NCBI GenBank assembly: GCA_963808705.1
Contig: CAWEHB010000008.1
Location: 186,001-250,000, forward strand
DNA: 64,000 nucleotides
DNA from: JASHPR01 sp963808705
GTDB lineage: Bacteria > Actinomycetota > Actinomycetes > Streptosporangiales > Streptosporangiaceae
Direction of reading: 5' to 3'
The position numbers were made by a program, and so were the translations under genes. The notes beneath the pieces were generated by a model. It did no database searches. It had not been told where the DNA came from and worked only from the letters and a program-made list of their open reading frames with translations. Positions 7,858-16,093 of this stretch are shown one piece after another. The first letter of the stretch is position 1, and each line of letters opens with the position of its first letter.

Positions 7858-8640
7858 CTAGTGGTGGTACTCGCCGCAGTTGACGTCGAGGCACTGGCCG
7901 GTGATCGCCCGGGCCAGGTCGGACGCCAGGAACACCACCGCGTCGGCGACCTCGTCGGGTTCCGGCAGCCTGCGCAGGTCGAGCGTGGCCGCGGTCTCGT
8001 CGTAGACCTGCGCCGTGCTCACGCCGCGCTGCTTGGCCAGGTGTCCGAAGTACCACTTCAGGGAGTCGGCCCAGATGTAACCCGGCGCCACCGAGTTGAC
8101 CCGGATCCCCTGCGGGCCGAGCTCGGTGGCCAGGCTCTGGGCCAGCGCCAGCAACGCGGCCTTAGCCATCTTGTACGGGCCGAACGGAAGCCGGGAGTGC
8201 CGCAGCACCGCCGAATTGATCATCACGACCGATCCCCGGCTCTCGGCCAGCGCCGGGGTGAACAGCCGGGTCATCCGCAGGGCGCCGATCACGTTGGTCT
8301 CGAACCCGACCCGGACCGCATCCAGGTCGACGTCGGCGAGCCCCTGGAGCGGCGGGATCGCGAACGCGTTGTTCACCAGCGCGTCGACCCGGCCGAACGC
8401 CCCGAGCGCGGCCTGCACCAGGCCGGCGGCCATGCCCTCGTCGGTGACGTCGGCCGCCGCGGTCACGGCCCGGCGCCCCAGCGCGGAGACCTCCGCGGCC
8501 ACCTCGTCCAGCCGCTCCTTGGTCCGGGCGGCCAGCACCACGTCCGCGCCGGCCCGCGCGCTCTGCACCGCGATGGCCCGGCCGAGTCCCGGGCCGACGC
8601 CGCAGACCACCACCACCTTGTCCTGCAGTAGCAGCCCCAC
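7858..8640 (-). CDS. SDR family oxidoreductase (Rv3530c-like)
   Basis: A classical short-chain dehydrogenase of about 260 residues. It has Rossmann loop VVCGVGPGLGRAIA, the NNA motif in ALVNNAFAIP, catalytic serine in VVMINSAVL, active-site YKMAK, and a C-terminal ITGQCLDVNCGEYHH. The GTG at 8640 follows an AGGGGAGG-like site and gives the usual length; an ATG at 8676 would add 12 glycine-rich residues. It probably oxidises a hydroxyl or reduces a ketone with NAD(P). Gene order DUF1214 - SDR - sulfotransferase equals Rv3531c-Rv3530c-Rv3529c, which belong to the KstR-controlled cholesterol regulon in mycobacteria. The actual substrate is not shown by the sequence. Confidence 0.87.
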   Translation of the reverse strand: MGLLLQDKVVVVCGVGPGLGRAIAVQSARAGADVVLAARTKERLDEVAAEVSALGRRAVTAAADVTDEGMAAGLVQAALGAFGRVDALVNNAFAIPPLQGLADVDLDAVRVGFETNVIGALRMTRLFTPALAESRGSVVMINSAVLRHSRLPFGPYKMAKAALLALAQSLATELGPQGIRVNSVAPGYIWADSLKWYFGHLAKQRGVSTAQVYDETAATLDLRRLPEPDEVADAVVFLASDLARAITGQCLDVNCGEYHH

Positions 8641-8695
8641 CCCCCACCCCCCGCCCGCCTCCCCTTCCCTCTTCACTGTCCCTCTCCGCTCCGCT

Positions 8696-9889
8696 TCACA
8701 GCATCCTCTCGGCCACGGCGGCCTGGCGCGCGGCGATCCGCGCCGCGAACTGCGCCGCAGTCACCCGCGCCCGCTCGTAGTACGGCAGCGCCCGGGCCAG
8801 GTCGTCGACGGCCACCACCTCGACCTGCGGCCCGTCCTCGGGCCCGAGGTCCCTGCTCAGCCGCTGCCAGCGGATCTGCACGTAACCGCCCCGGTGCCCG
8901 GTACGCTCCAGCCAGTTCACCACCCCGGGGTCGCGCTCGCTGATCACGAAGCGCATCTTGCCGTCCGGGTCGGTGCGCGCCTGGTCGGCGGTGAGGCTGG
9001 TCTGGTGGTTGATGTAGTCCAGCGACACGTACCACATGCTGCCGAGCTGGATGCCCTGGTAGGGAGCGACGGCCCGGCCGGCGGCCGGAACCGTGACGAT
9101 CATCGCCTGGTCGTCGCCGAGATCGTAGTGCCCCGCCGACGAGAACTGGGTCGCGAGGCCGCCGGGCGTCGGGCGCGGCTCCGTCATCGTGTTCACCGGC
9201 AGCTTCAGGTAGAACCACTCGGGGAAGGCGAGGAACGTCCGGAGCCGGGACAGCAGGATCTTGCCGGCCACGCCGTAACGCTTGGCCGCCGCGCCGGCGT
9301 CCGCCACGGGCGGGGCAAACCCGCGGCGGTCGGCACGGTGGATGCTGATCGTGCCGCGCCGCTCGGTGTCCCAGTCGCTGTACACCTCGCGGACCAGCAG
9401 CATGGCCGACCTGGGCCCGAGGGTGAAGTAGTTGCGGCCCGGGTCCGCCCGGGCGGGGCCGAACCGGAGCTCGAACCTCCTGTCGCCGTCGATCTCGATC
9501 TCCCGGTCGTCGAACGCGGAGAGGCTGTCCGGGACCTCGACCGGCGAGTAGTCGCCGGCCAGCACCTGGAAGCTCAGGTCGGCGGTGGTGCCGCGGCGGC
9601 CGGAGATCACGTACTCGGCGTCGTCGCGCAGGTAGGCGTGGAAATACAGGGTGTCCGGATTGTCCAGGCCCAGCTTGGTGTACGGGCCGGTCGACGGGAC
9701 GAAGTACGGGAAGTCACGCTGGTACGCCCAGGCCAGCTGCAGCGAGGACCGGATGCTCCCGGCCAGGTAGTCGTACCCCTCGGCCAGGTCCTGCTCGGTC
9801 TGCACGTGCGGCGCGCCGGTGATGATCTTCTCGGCTTCGAGCACCGCGTCCGCGAACGACTGGGTGACCGGGGTGGGCGGGGCGGGCAA
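8696..9889 (-). CDS. DUF1214-domain protein (Rv3531c-like)
   Basis: The 397-residue protein has no signal peptide. It contains NPDTLYFHAYLRDDAEYVISG early and the DUF1214-type core GSMWYVSLDYINHQTSLTADQ and PGVVNWLERTGHRGGYVQIRW near residues 285-350. The biochemical role of the family is not established. In mycobacteria the homologue Rv3531c heads the same three-gene cluster under KstR. A KstR-type palindrome (9904-9917) sits only 15 bp before the start codon, where it would block transcription. The stop is about 55 bp from the SDR start. Confidence 0.8.
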   Translation of the reverse strand: MPAPPTPVTQSFADAVLEAEKIITGAPHVQTEQDLAEGYDYLAGSIRSSLQLAWAYQRDFPYFVPSTGPYTKLGLDNPDTLYFHAYLRDDAEYVISGRRGTTADLSFQVLAGDYSPVEVPDSLSAFDDREIEIDGDRRFELRFGPARADPGRNYFTLGPRSAMLLVREVYSDWDTERRGTISIHRADRRGFAPPVADAGAAAKRYGVAGKILLSRLRTFLAFPEWFYLKLPVNTMTEPRPTPGGLATQFSSAGHYDLGDDQAMIVTVPAAGRAVAPYQGIQLGSMWYVSLDYINHQTSLTADQARTDPDGKMRFVISERDPGVVNWLERTGHRGGYVQIRWQRLSRDLGPEDGPQVEVVAVDDLARALPYYERARVTAAQFAARIAARQAAVAERML

Positions 9890-9903
9890 GAGAGCCTCCG
9901 AAC

Positions 9904-9917
9904 TAGAACCTGTTCTA
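9904..9917. promoter_or_regulatory. KstR-type operator 1
   Basis: TAGAACCTGTTCTA fits the KstR consensus TNNAACNNGTTNNA exactly, with perfect TAGAAC/GTTCTA arms. It lies in the 31-bp gap between the SnoaL-like stop and the DUF1214 start. Confidence 0.65.
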
Positions 9918-9920
9918 TGA

Positions 9921-10415
9921 CTAGCCGGCCGCGGGCTGCGCCGCCCAGCGGTTCGACGTGATCCGGAAGCTCGGCAGGTCGTCGAGGGACAGCGCGGCCT
10001 CGTAAGTGCGCACGTACCCGGTGTGCGCGATCCGCCACCGGCCGTCCTCGCAGCGGGCGTAGCGGTCCTCGTAGAAGGCCGCGCCGGTGATCACCATCCG
10101 GTACTCGGTCGCGATCACCGTGTCCTCGAAGCACCAGGTGCCGCGGGCCGTGTCGCCGTCCACGGTTATCTCCGGCTGGCTGGCGAAGTGCACGGTGATG
10201 ATGTCCGGCCCGAGCTTGTCCCGCAGGAAGCCGACGATCTCGTCCCGGCCGGCCAGCTTCAGCGGCTTGCCGAGCGCGGGCGTGCCGTAGTCCGCGGTGG
10301 CGTCGCGGGTGAACGTGTCCGCCAGGTCGTCCCAGAGCTTCAGGTCGACGCAGCGGAGGTAGCAGTACTTTACCTGGCGGATCTCTTCGAGGGCGACGAG
10401 GTCGGAGGCGTCCAT
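9921..10415 (-). CDS. SnoaL-like / NTF2-fold protein
   Basis: The ATG at 10415 gives 164 residues that begin MDASDLVALEEIRQVKYCYL, typical of SnoaL-like polyketide-cyclase/hydratase-fold proteins. Further matches are a C-VD-KLWDDLADTFTRDATADYG segment and a C-terminal WRIAHTGYVRTYE. The cone-shaped barrel binds small hydrophobic ligands; family members act as isomerases, cyclases or dehydratases. It is the promoter-proximal gene of the cluster, and a second KstR-like palindrome lies 34 bp upstream of its start. A steroid or hydrophobic substrate is therefore the best guess. The frame continues upstream of 10415, but that part is low-complexity noise over the operator. Confidence 0.8.
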   Translation of the reverse strand: MDASDLVALEEIRQVKYCYLRCVDLKLWDDLADTFTRDATADYGTPALGKPLKLAGRDEIVGFLRDKLGPDIITVHFASQPEITVDGDTARGTWCFEDTVIATEYRMVITGAAFYEDRYARCEDGRWRIAHTGYVRTYEAALSLDDLPSFRITSNRWAAQPAAG

Positions 10416-10448
10416 GGCACCAGCTTTCCCACCGGCCGGGCTTTCGGC

Positions 10449-10462
10449 AAGAACCTGTTCTA
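10449..10462. promoter_or_regulatory. KstR-type operator 2
   Basis: AAGAACCTGTTCTA shares AGAACCTGTTCT with operator 1 and fits TNNAACNNGTTNNA at all fixed positions but the first. It lies 34 bp upstream of the SnoaL-like start and close to the divergent methyltransferase. Confidence 0.6.
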
Positions 10463-10554
10463 GATTTTGCGCCCGCGGCGCGGGTCCCGGTTCGCGGGCT
10501 GGTGGCCCCGGGACGTAGCGTTCAGGATTGTGCTGATCGTGGAACGCCGGCCCC

Positions 10555-11388
10555 GTGGCTGACCTGCCGGACCTGCTCGACCGGTGGAGCGCCGGCCTGG
10601 CGGCCTGGGCGATCCCCGATTCGATCACCGCGGCGGTCGCCGAGTCCCCGTGGGTGCTGCCGCGGCAGGTCTTCGCCCGCCGCGCCGACCGGGTGAGCGC
10701 CGCGCCGTCCGGCCCGTCCTTCGAGCGGGCCTGGGCCGCGCTGGACCCGCCGGGCAGCGTCCTGGACGTCGGCTCGGGCGCCGGCGCGGCCTGCCTGCCG
10801 CTGCTGCCGCGGGCCACGTCGCTGACGGCGGCCGACGCCGACGCCGACATGCTCGATCAGCTTTCGCAACGCGCCGCCGCGGGCGGGATCACCGCCCGCA
10901 CGGTGCTCGGGCGCTGGCCGGAAACCGCGGCGCTGGCCGGCCCGGCCGACGTCGTGACCTGCCACCACGTCCTCTACAACGCGGCCGAGGTGGCGCCGTT
11001 CGTGACCGCGCTCACCGGCTGCGCGCGGCGCATGGTCGTGACCGAGATGAGCGCGCAGCATCCGCTGGTGGCGCTGAACCCGCTGTGGCTGAGGTTCCAC
11101 GGGCTGCGGCGGCCGCTCTCCCCCACGGCCGCGGACCTGATCGAGATCCTGGCCGCCATGGGGCTGCGGCCGGGCCATGAGTCCTGGCGCCGGCCAGGCG
11201 GCCGGGACTACGCGAGCTTCGGCGAGATGGTCGACGTGACCCGGCGCCGGTTGTGCCTGCCGCCGGAGCGGGCGGCCGAGGTCGCCGAGGCCCTGGCGGA
11301 GTCCGGCGCGGACCCGGAGCACCCGGCGGACCTCGGCTCGTCCGGCCGCGAGGTGGTCACGATCTGGTGGGACGGCGCCGCCGGTTAG
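10555..11388 (+). CDS. Class I SAM-dependent methyltransferase, possibly Rsm22-like
   Basis: The GTG start gives 277 residues. A Rossmann-type SAM-binding motif GSVLDVGSGAGAACLPLL stands near residue 65, followed by the acidic SLTAADADADML and a motif region DVVTCHHVLYN near 140. Spacing with an N-terminal helical cap (about 55 residues) is like small Rsm22-type/class I methyltransferases, though I see no metal-binding cysteines expected of true Rsm22. The substrate is not predictable. The gene is divergent from the SnoaL-DUF1214-SDR cluster. Confidence 0.7.
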   Translation: MADLPDLLDRWSAGLAAWAIPDSITAAVAESPWVLPRQVFARRADRVSAAPSGPSFERAWAALDPPGSVLDVGSGAGAACLPLLPRATSLTAADADADMLDQLSQRAAAGGITARTVLGRWPETAALAGPADVVTCHHVLYNAAEVAPFVTALTGCARRMVVTEMSAQHPLVALNPLWLRFHGLRRPLSPTAADLIEILAAMGLRPGHESWRRPGGRDYASFGEMVDVTRRRLCLPPERAAEVAEALAESGADPEHPADLGSSGREVVTIWWDGAAG

Positions 11389-11474
11389 GGGACCCCTCCC
11401 CAAACGTTTTGGCGGTCGGGACGCGTTGCAGGTATGACGATGGGTGACATCGACGCACCGGTGAGGCAGCAGAC

Positions 11475-12734
11475 ATGAGCGAGTGGCCGGAGGGCTGGTT
11501 CCGGGACGGCGGCGCGGGCCGGCCGCCGGGCCCGGGCGGGCCGGGTGACCCGACGGTCCAGGCTCCCCGGCCGGGCGCGGGCGCCCAGGGATCCGCGAGC
11601 GGGTACGGGCCGGGCGGCCGGCTCGGTTCCGGCAGCGCCTGGCCGGAGCAGCCGCCGGCCCGCACCGCGCCGCGGCGCGGACCCGGCACGAGCCCCCGCC
11701 GGGCCGGGCCGGGAGGGCCGGGCGGGCCGGGCGACCCCGGCCGGGGGCGCAGGTGGCTGCGCCCGCGCCGGATCTTCGCCGTGGTCGCCGCGCTGATCGC
11801 GCTGGCCCTCGTCGCGAGCGCGGGCATGTACTACTACGTCAACTCGAAGCTGGTGCGCTCGGACATCCTGGTCGACTACCCCGGGCGGCCCGTCGCCTCC
11901 GCCGGGACGAACTGGCTGATCGCCGGCTCGGACAGCCGCCAGGGCCTGACCAGGAAGCAGGAACTGCAGCTGGCCACCGGCAAGCTGAGCGCGATCAGCG
12001 GCGAGCGCTCCGACACGATCATGATCTTGCACATCCCGTCGAATGGCGGCCGGCCGGTCCTGGTCAGCATCCCGCGTGATTCCTACGTCAACATCCCCGG
12101 CCAGGGGTACAGCAAGATCAACGCCGCGTTCGACCTCGGCGGGCCCAAGCTGCTCGCCGAGACCGTGCAGAACGTCACCGGCCTGTACATCAACCACTAC
12201 ATGGGCATCGGCTTCGGCGGCTTCGTCCGGGTGGTCGACGACGTGGGCGGGGTGCGCATGTGCCTGCCCGGCCCGATGGTCGATCCCAAGGCCGGGCTGA
12301 ACCTGAAGGCCGGCTGCCAGATCCTGGACGGGGACCAGGCGCTCGGGTACGTGCGGACCCGCAACTTCAACCTCAGCGACCTGCAGCGCGAGCAGGACCA
12401 GCGGCTGTTCCTGAAGGCGCTGCTGTCCAAGATGACCAGCACCGGCACGCTGTTCAACCCGCTCGCGTCGATCCCGGCGGCGACTGGGACGGCGAGCGCG
12501 CTGACCGTCTCCGACGGCACCAACCTCACCGACCTGCTGCACGCGGCGCTCGCGCTCCGGAACCCGGAGACCACGACCGTGCCCCTGGCCAGCCTGGACT
12601 ACCAGACGCCGAACGACGGCGTCGCGGTGCTCTGGGACCAGGCCCAGGCGGCGCAGCTCTTCAACGCGCTCAAGAACGACACGCCGGTCCCGCCCAGCCT
12701 GATAACCGGCTCGAAGGCCGCGCCGACGGCCTGA
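11475..12734 (+). CDS. LytR-CpsA-Psr (LCP) family protein
   Basis: The 419-residue protein has a proline/glycine-rich cytoplasmic N-terminus (about 90 residues), one membrane helix (FAVVAALIALALVASAGMYY) and an extracytoplasmic LCP domain. Conserved parts include the arginine/aspartate set in GSDSRQG, ERSDTIMILHI, SIPRDSYVNIPG, KINAAFDLGG and ALGYVRTRNF. LCP enzymes transfer polyprenyl-linked glycopolymers onto peptidoglycan; in mycolic actinobacteria they attach arabinogalactan. No glycosyltransferases adjoin it, so the polymer cannot be named. A good upstream site GGTGAGGCAGCAGACATG precedes the start. Confidence 0.92.
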   Translation: MSEWPEGWFRDGGAGRPPGPGGPGDPTVQAPRPGAGAQGSASGYGPGGRLGSGSAWPEQPPARTAPRRGPGTSPRRAGPGGPGGPGDPGRGRRWLRPRRIFAVVAALIALALVASAGMYYYVNSKLVRSDILVDYPGRPVASAGTNWLIAGSDSRQGLTRKQELQLATGKLSAISGERSDTIMILHIPSNGGRPVLVSIPRDSYVNIPGQGYSKINAAFDLGGPKLLAETVQNVTGLYINHYMGIGFGGFVRVVDDVGGVRMCLPGPMVDPKAGLNLKAGCQILDGDQALGYVRTRNFNLSDLQREQDQRLFLKALLSKMTSTGTLFNPLASIPAATGTASALTVSDGTNLTDLLHAALALRNPETTTVPLASLDYQTPNDGVAVLWDQAQAAQLFNALKNDTPVPPSLITGSKAAPTA

Positions 12735-12875
12735 CCGGCAGGACGGCCCGAGTGATCGCCCCGGCCCCGGCCCCGGGGAAAGATTTGCCTGAACTTTATC
12801 CCTTGCGGTGATCACCCTGGTAGTCGGTAACATGCGTTCCTAATTCATGCACTGGTCATGGGAGCAGGAGGCGTC

Positions 12876-13124
12876 ATGAGAACCGGCGGCATTCCCGAGG
12901 CGGCCAGCCAGGGGGGCCTGTCCTCGCGCGAAGCCCAGATCATGACGCTCATCGCGGCCGGCCACTCTAACGGCCAGATTGCGGAGCGGCTGGTCTTGGC
13001 CGAGAAAACCGTCAAAAACCATGTAAACCGGATATACGCGAAGCTAGGCGTCGGCTCGCGTCCGGCGGCGATCTCGCGCTGGACCCCTCGCGCGCACGAG
13101 GGCACGGACGCGACACGCGACTGA
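12876..13124 (+). CDS. Small stand-alone LuxR-type HTH regulator
   Basis: The ATG at 12876 follows GGAGCAGGAGG and gives 82 residues, nearly all of it a GerE/LuxR DNA-binding domain: LSSREAQIMTLIAAGHSNGQ, IAERLVLAEKTVKNHVNRIY, AKLGVGSRPAAI. No receiver or ligand domain is present, so it resembles orphan single-domain regulators such as WhiE/GerE-type proteins. It lies between the LCP gene and an OmpR-type two-component system; its targets are unknown. Confidence 0.82.
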   Translation: MRTGGIPEAASQGGLSSREAQIMTLIAAGHSNGQIAERLVLAEKTVKNHVNRIYAKLGVGSRPAAISRWTPRAHEGTDATRD

Positions 13125-13250
13125 CCGCCTCGTCCGGCCTTCCCCGTCCCGCCCGGTCTCGCCCTGGCCCGCCCTGCCTCGTCCGCCCCGGCGCCGCCGG
13201 GCTCGACGCTGGCCGGCGCCCGGGTCACAGCAACATCGTAGAGAACAGCC

Positions 13251-13276
13251 TCAGGACGTCTTCAGCTAACGCTCAG
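13251..13276 (+). promoter_or_regulatory. Three TCAG direct repeats at 11-bp spacing and -10 element
   Basis: TCAG occurs at 13251, 13262 and 13273, an exact 11-bp period as used by OmpR/PhoB-family dimers. A CATAAT -10-like hexamer follows at 13287-13292, only 7 bases before the ATG at 13299. The site is well placed for autoregulation of the response regulator, probably on a leaderless transcript. Confidence 0.45.
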
Positions 13277-13298
13277 GGAGAAGCGACATAATGGCCGG

Positions 13299-14021
13299 AT
13301 GACCATAACGTCGAGTGACGGGCGCCGGCAGCCGGACGCCAGGCTGCTCGTGGTCGAAGACGAGCCCAACATCCTCGAGCTGCTATCGGCGAGCCTGCGG
13401 TACGCGGGATTCGAGGTGCTCACCGCCGCGGCCGGGACGGAGGCGGTGCAGTCTGCGCAGCGGCACCGGCCGGATCTGATCGTGCTGGACGTGATGCTGC
13501 CGGACATGGACGGGTTCGATGTCATCCGGCGGCTGCGGGGCGGTGGCGCCAGGATTCCCGTGGTGTTCCTGACCGCGCGGGACTCCACCGAGGACAAGAT
13601 CCGCGGCCTGACCCTGGGCGGCGATGACTACGTCACGAAGCCGTTCAGCCTGGAAGAGGTGATCGCCAGGATCCGCGCCGTGCTGCGCCGCACCAGGGGC
13701 GACGGCAGCGAGCCGCCGCCGCGGCTGAAATTCGCCGACCTGGAACTCGACGAGGACAGCCACGAGGTATGGCGCGCCGGCCAGCAGATCTCATTGTCGC
13801 CCACGGAGTTCAAGCTGCTCAGGTACTTCATGGGCAACGCCAACCGGGTGCTCTCCAAGATGCAGATCCTTGACCACGTGTGGGACTACGACTTCCGCGG
13901 GGATACCGGCATCGTGGAGTCCTACGTCTCGGTGCTGCGGCGCAAGATCGACAGCACCGAGCCGCACCTGCTGCACACCCTGCGCGGCGTCGGATACGTC
14001 CTGCGGCTCCCGTCGACCTAG
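13299..14021 (+). CDS. OmpR/PhoB-family response regulator
   Basis: The 240-residue protein has a receiver domain (residues about 15-128) with acidic pocket VVEDEP, phospho-acceptor Asp64 in LIVLDVMLPDMDG, the conserved Thr in VVFLTA and Lys in DDYVTKPF. It is followed by a winged-helix output domain ending VSVLRRKIDSTEPHLLHTLR and GVGYVLRLP. The histidine kinase gene starts 8 bases after its stop, so the two form a cotranscribed two-component system of the TrcRS/MprAB type. The signal is unknown. Confidence 0.93.
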   Translation: MTITSSDGRRQPDARLLVVEDEPNILELLSASLRYAGFEVLTAAAGTEAVQSAQRHRPDLIVLDVMLPDMDGFDVIRRLRGGGARIPVVFLTARDSTEDKIRGLTLGGDDYVTKPFSLEEVIARIRAVLRRTRGDGSEPPPRLKFADLELDEDSHEVWRAGQQISLSPTEFKLLRYFMGNANRVLSKMQILDHVWDYDFRGDTGIVESYVSVLRRKIDSTEPHLLHTLRGVGYVLRLPST

Positions 14022-14028
14022 GCGGCGG

Positions 14029-15936
14029 ATGGCCATGTCGTCGGCAGGGGGAATCGGCCGGGCCTGGGAGCGCCTGCGCGGCCTGCCGGGCCGCACCCCG
14101 CTGCGCGTCAAAATGATCACCGCGCTGCTGGCCCTGGTGATCATCGCGCTGGCCGTGATCAGCTTCGCTGGCCGGGCCGTGTTCCGCACCTACCTCCAGC
14201 AGCAGGTCCAGAATCACCTGATCGCCTACTTCGATCGAGTCTCTCAGAACGGCAGCAACCTCGACCATTACGGGTTTTTTGGCGATGGCGTCAACCAGGT
14301 CTGGGTGATTGACTCGCGCGGGCAGGAGGTTCCGCAGATCATCAACGGGCAGCTCGTCGAGCCGACCGGGCAGGCTCCCGAGGTGCCGACGAACCAGCCC
14401 TGGCTCACGGCCAACGCGGACATCCCGGTCACCGTGCCCAGCAGGTCCGGTGACAGCTGGCTGGTGATCACTCAGCAGATCTCCAACTACCCGGTACCGG
14501 ATCCCGTTACCGGGCAGTTCAGCTTTCAGACGGTCATCCTCGTCGTCGGCACCGACCTGGGCAACGTCAACCAGTCCATCGGGTACCTGACCGAGATCGA
14601 CCTGCTGGTGAGCGCGGCCGTCGTCATCATCCTGGCCATCGTCGGGGTGGCCGTGGTCCGGGCCAGCCTGCGGCCGCTCACCGACATCGAGGAGACCGCG
14701 GCCGCCATCGCCGACGGTGACCTGTCCCGCCGGGTTCCCGACCGTGACCCGCGGACCGAGGTAGGCCGGCTGGGGCGGTCGCTCAACGCCATGCTCACCC
14801 AGATCGAGACCGCGTTCCGTGCCCGCACCGAGTCGGAGGAGGCCGCCCGCCGGTCGGAGTGGCGGATGCGGCAGTTCGTCGCCGACGCCAGCCACGAGTT
14901 GCGGACTCCGCTGACCGCGATCCGCGGCTACGCCGAGTACTACCGGCAGCGCGGCGGGCTGAAGGAGATCCAGGGCGGCCCGGCCCGGCCCGCCGTGGGC
15001 CGCGCCGACGCCGACACCCCCGCGTCCGATACGGACGTGTCACCGCGCCACGCGTACGCCAGGCCCGAGGGCGAAGGGCCGCTGGGCCGCGCCGAGCTGG
15101 ACCGGATCATGCAGCGGGTGGAGCAGGAGTCCTCCCGGATGGGCGTCCTGGTGGAGGACATGCTGCTGCTGGCCCGGCTGGACCAGCAGCGGCCGCTGGA
15201 GCGGCACACCGTGGACATGCTGACGCTCGCGGCCGACGCCGTGCACGACGCGCGGGTCGTGGCCCCGGACCGCAGCATCAACCTCACCGTGGGAGCCGGC
15301 GCGGCGTTTCTCGTCATCGGGGACGAGATCCGGCTCCGCCAGGTGATCGGCAACCTGATGAGCAACGCGCTGCACCACACGCCGGAAGGGACCCCGATCG
15401 AGGCCCGGGTCCGGCTAGCCAGCCTGGACGAATGGCGCGCCGCCGCGGCCAGAGCGGGCCAGGACGCGCCCGCCGCGGCCGGCCCCGACGCCCAGTCGTC
15501 CCCGGCTGTGGTCCTGGAAGTCACCGATCAGGGCCCCGGGCTCGCGCCCCACCAGGCCGAGCACGTGTTCGAGCGGTTCTACCGGGGCGACCAGGCCAGG
15601 ACGAGGAAATCGGGAGGCAGCGGCCTCGGCCTGGCCATCGTGGCCGCGCTGGTGGCCGCGCACGGCGGCACCGTGTGGGTGGAGTCCCCGCCCGGCGGCG
15701 GCGCCATCTTCCGCATCGCGATCCCGCTGGCCCCCGAGGCCCGGTACAGCGCCCCGGGACTTGATGACGGCACGGACCCGGACATCATGAACTCGCATCA
15801 CGCCTTGGAGCGCGGGCCGGAAGTCCGCCCCGAGGAGAGCCGGGTCGGGCGCCACTCGGGGACCCCGCTCCCCGGCCCGCGCGACCTCGGCTCGCCCTCC
15901 GCTGGCCCCCTGCCCCCGGGTCACTGGCAGGCGTGA
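14029..15936 (+). CDS. Membrane sensor histidine kinase
   Basis: The ATG at 14029 gives 635 residues. Order: TM1 about 25-45, extracytoplasmic sensor about 46-180, TM2 about 185-210 (LLVSAAVVIILAIVGVAVV), HAMP (LRPLTDIEETAAAIADGDLS), DHp with phospho-His in DASHELRTPLTAIRGYAEYY, and a HATPase_c domain with N-box NLMSNALHHTPEG, G1 VTDQGPGL and G2 SGGSGLGLAI. The loop between the two DHp helices carries an unusual Pro/Asp/Ala-rich insertion of about 35-40 residues (around PARPAVGRADADTPASD). The last 60 residues are disordered. It phosphorylates the upstream regulator. Confidence 0.92.
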   Translation: MAMSSAGGIGRAWERLRGLPGRTPLRVKMITALLALVIIALAVISFAGRAVFRTYLQQQVQNHLIAYFDRVSQNGSNLDHYGFFGDGVNQVWVIDSRGQEVPQIINGQLVEPTGQAPEVPTNQPWLTANADIPVTVPSRSGDSWLVITQQISNYPVPDPVTGQFSFQTVILVVGTDLGNVNQSIGYLTEIDLLVSAAVVIILAIVGVAVVRASLRPLTDIEETAAAIADGDLSRRVPDRDPRTEVGRLGRSLNAMLTQIETAFRARTESEEAARRSEWRMRQFVADASHELRTPLTAIRGYAEYYRQRGGLKEIQGGPARPAVGRADADTPASDTDVSPRHAYARPEGEGPLGRAELDRIMQRVEQESSRMGVLVEDMLLLARLDQQRPLERHTVDMLTLAADAVHDARVVAPDRSINLTVGAGAAFLVIGDEIRLRQVIGNLMSNALHHTPEGTPIEARVRLASLDEWRAAAARAGQDAPAAAGPDAQSSPAVVLEVTDQGPGLAPHQAEHVFERFYRGDQARTRKSGGSGLGLAIVAALVAAHGGTVWVESPPGGGAIFRIAIPLAPEARYSAPGLDDGTDPDIMNSHHALERGPEVRPEESRVGRHSGTPLPGPRDLGSPSAGPLPPGHWQA

Positions 15937-16093
15937 CGCCGCTCGGGCCGCACCCGACCGACCCGCTTTCGTGATCATCTTCAACTTCTCATTCGATCCG
16001 TGGCCACATAACGGTCTAAATTGGGTGCTCAAATGCCTAGATCCAATGAAAAGCCGTTGCGACCGGGGCGATTGGCGGGGATTTGCGGGGATT

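Noticed and set aside
6643..9961. Long open frames on the plus strand opposite the SnoaL/DUF1214/SDR/sulfotransferase cluster
   Set aside because: They are Arg/Pro/Gly-rich antisense shadows produced by extreme GC3; the minus-strand frames carry clear family motifs.
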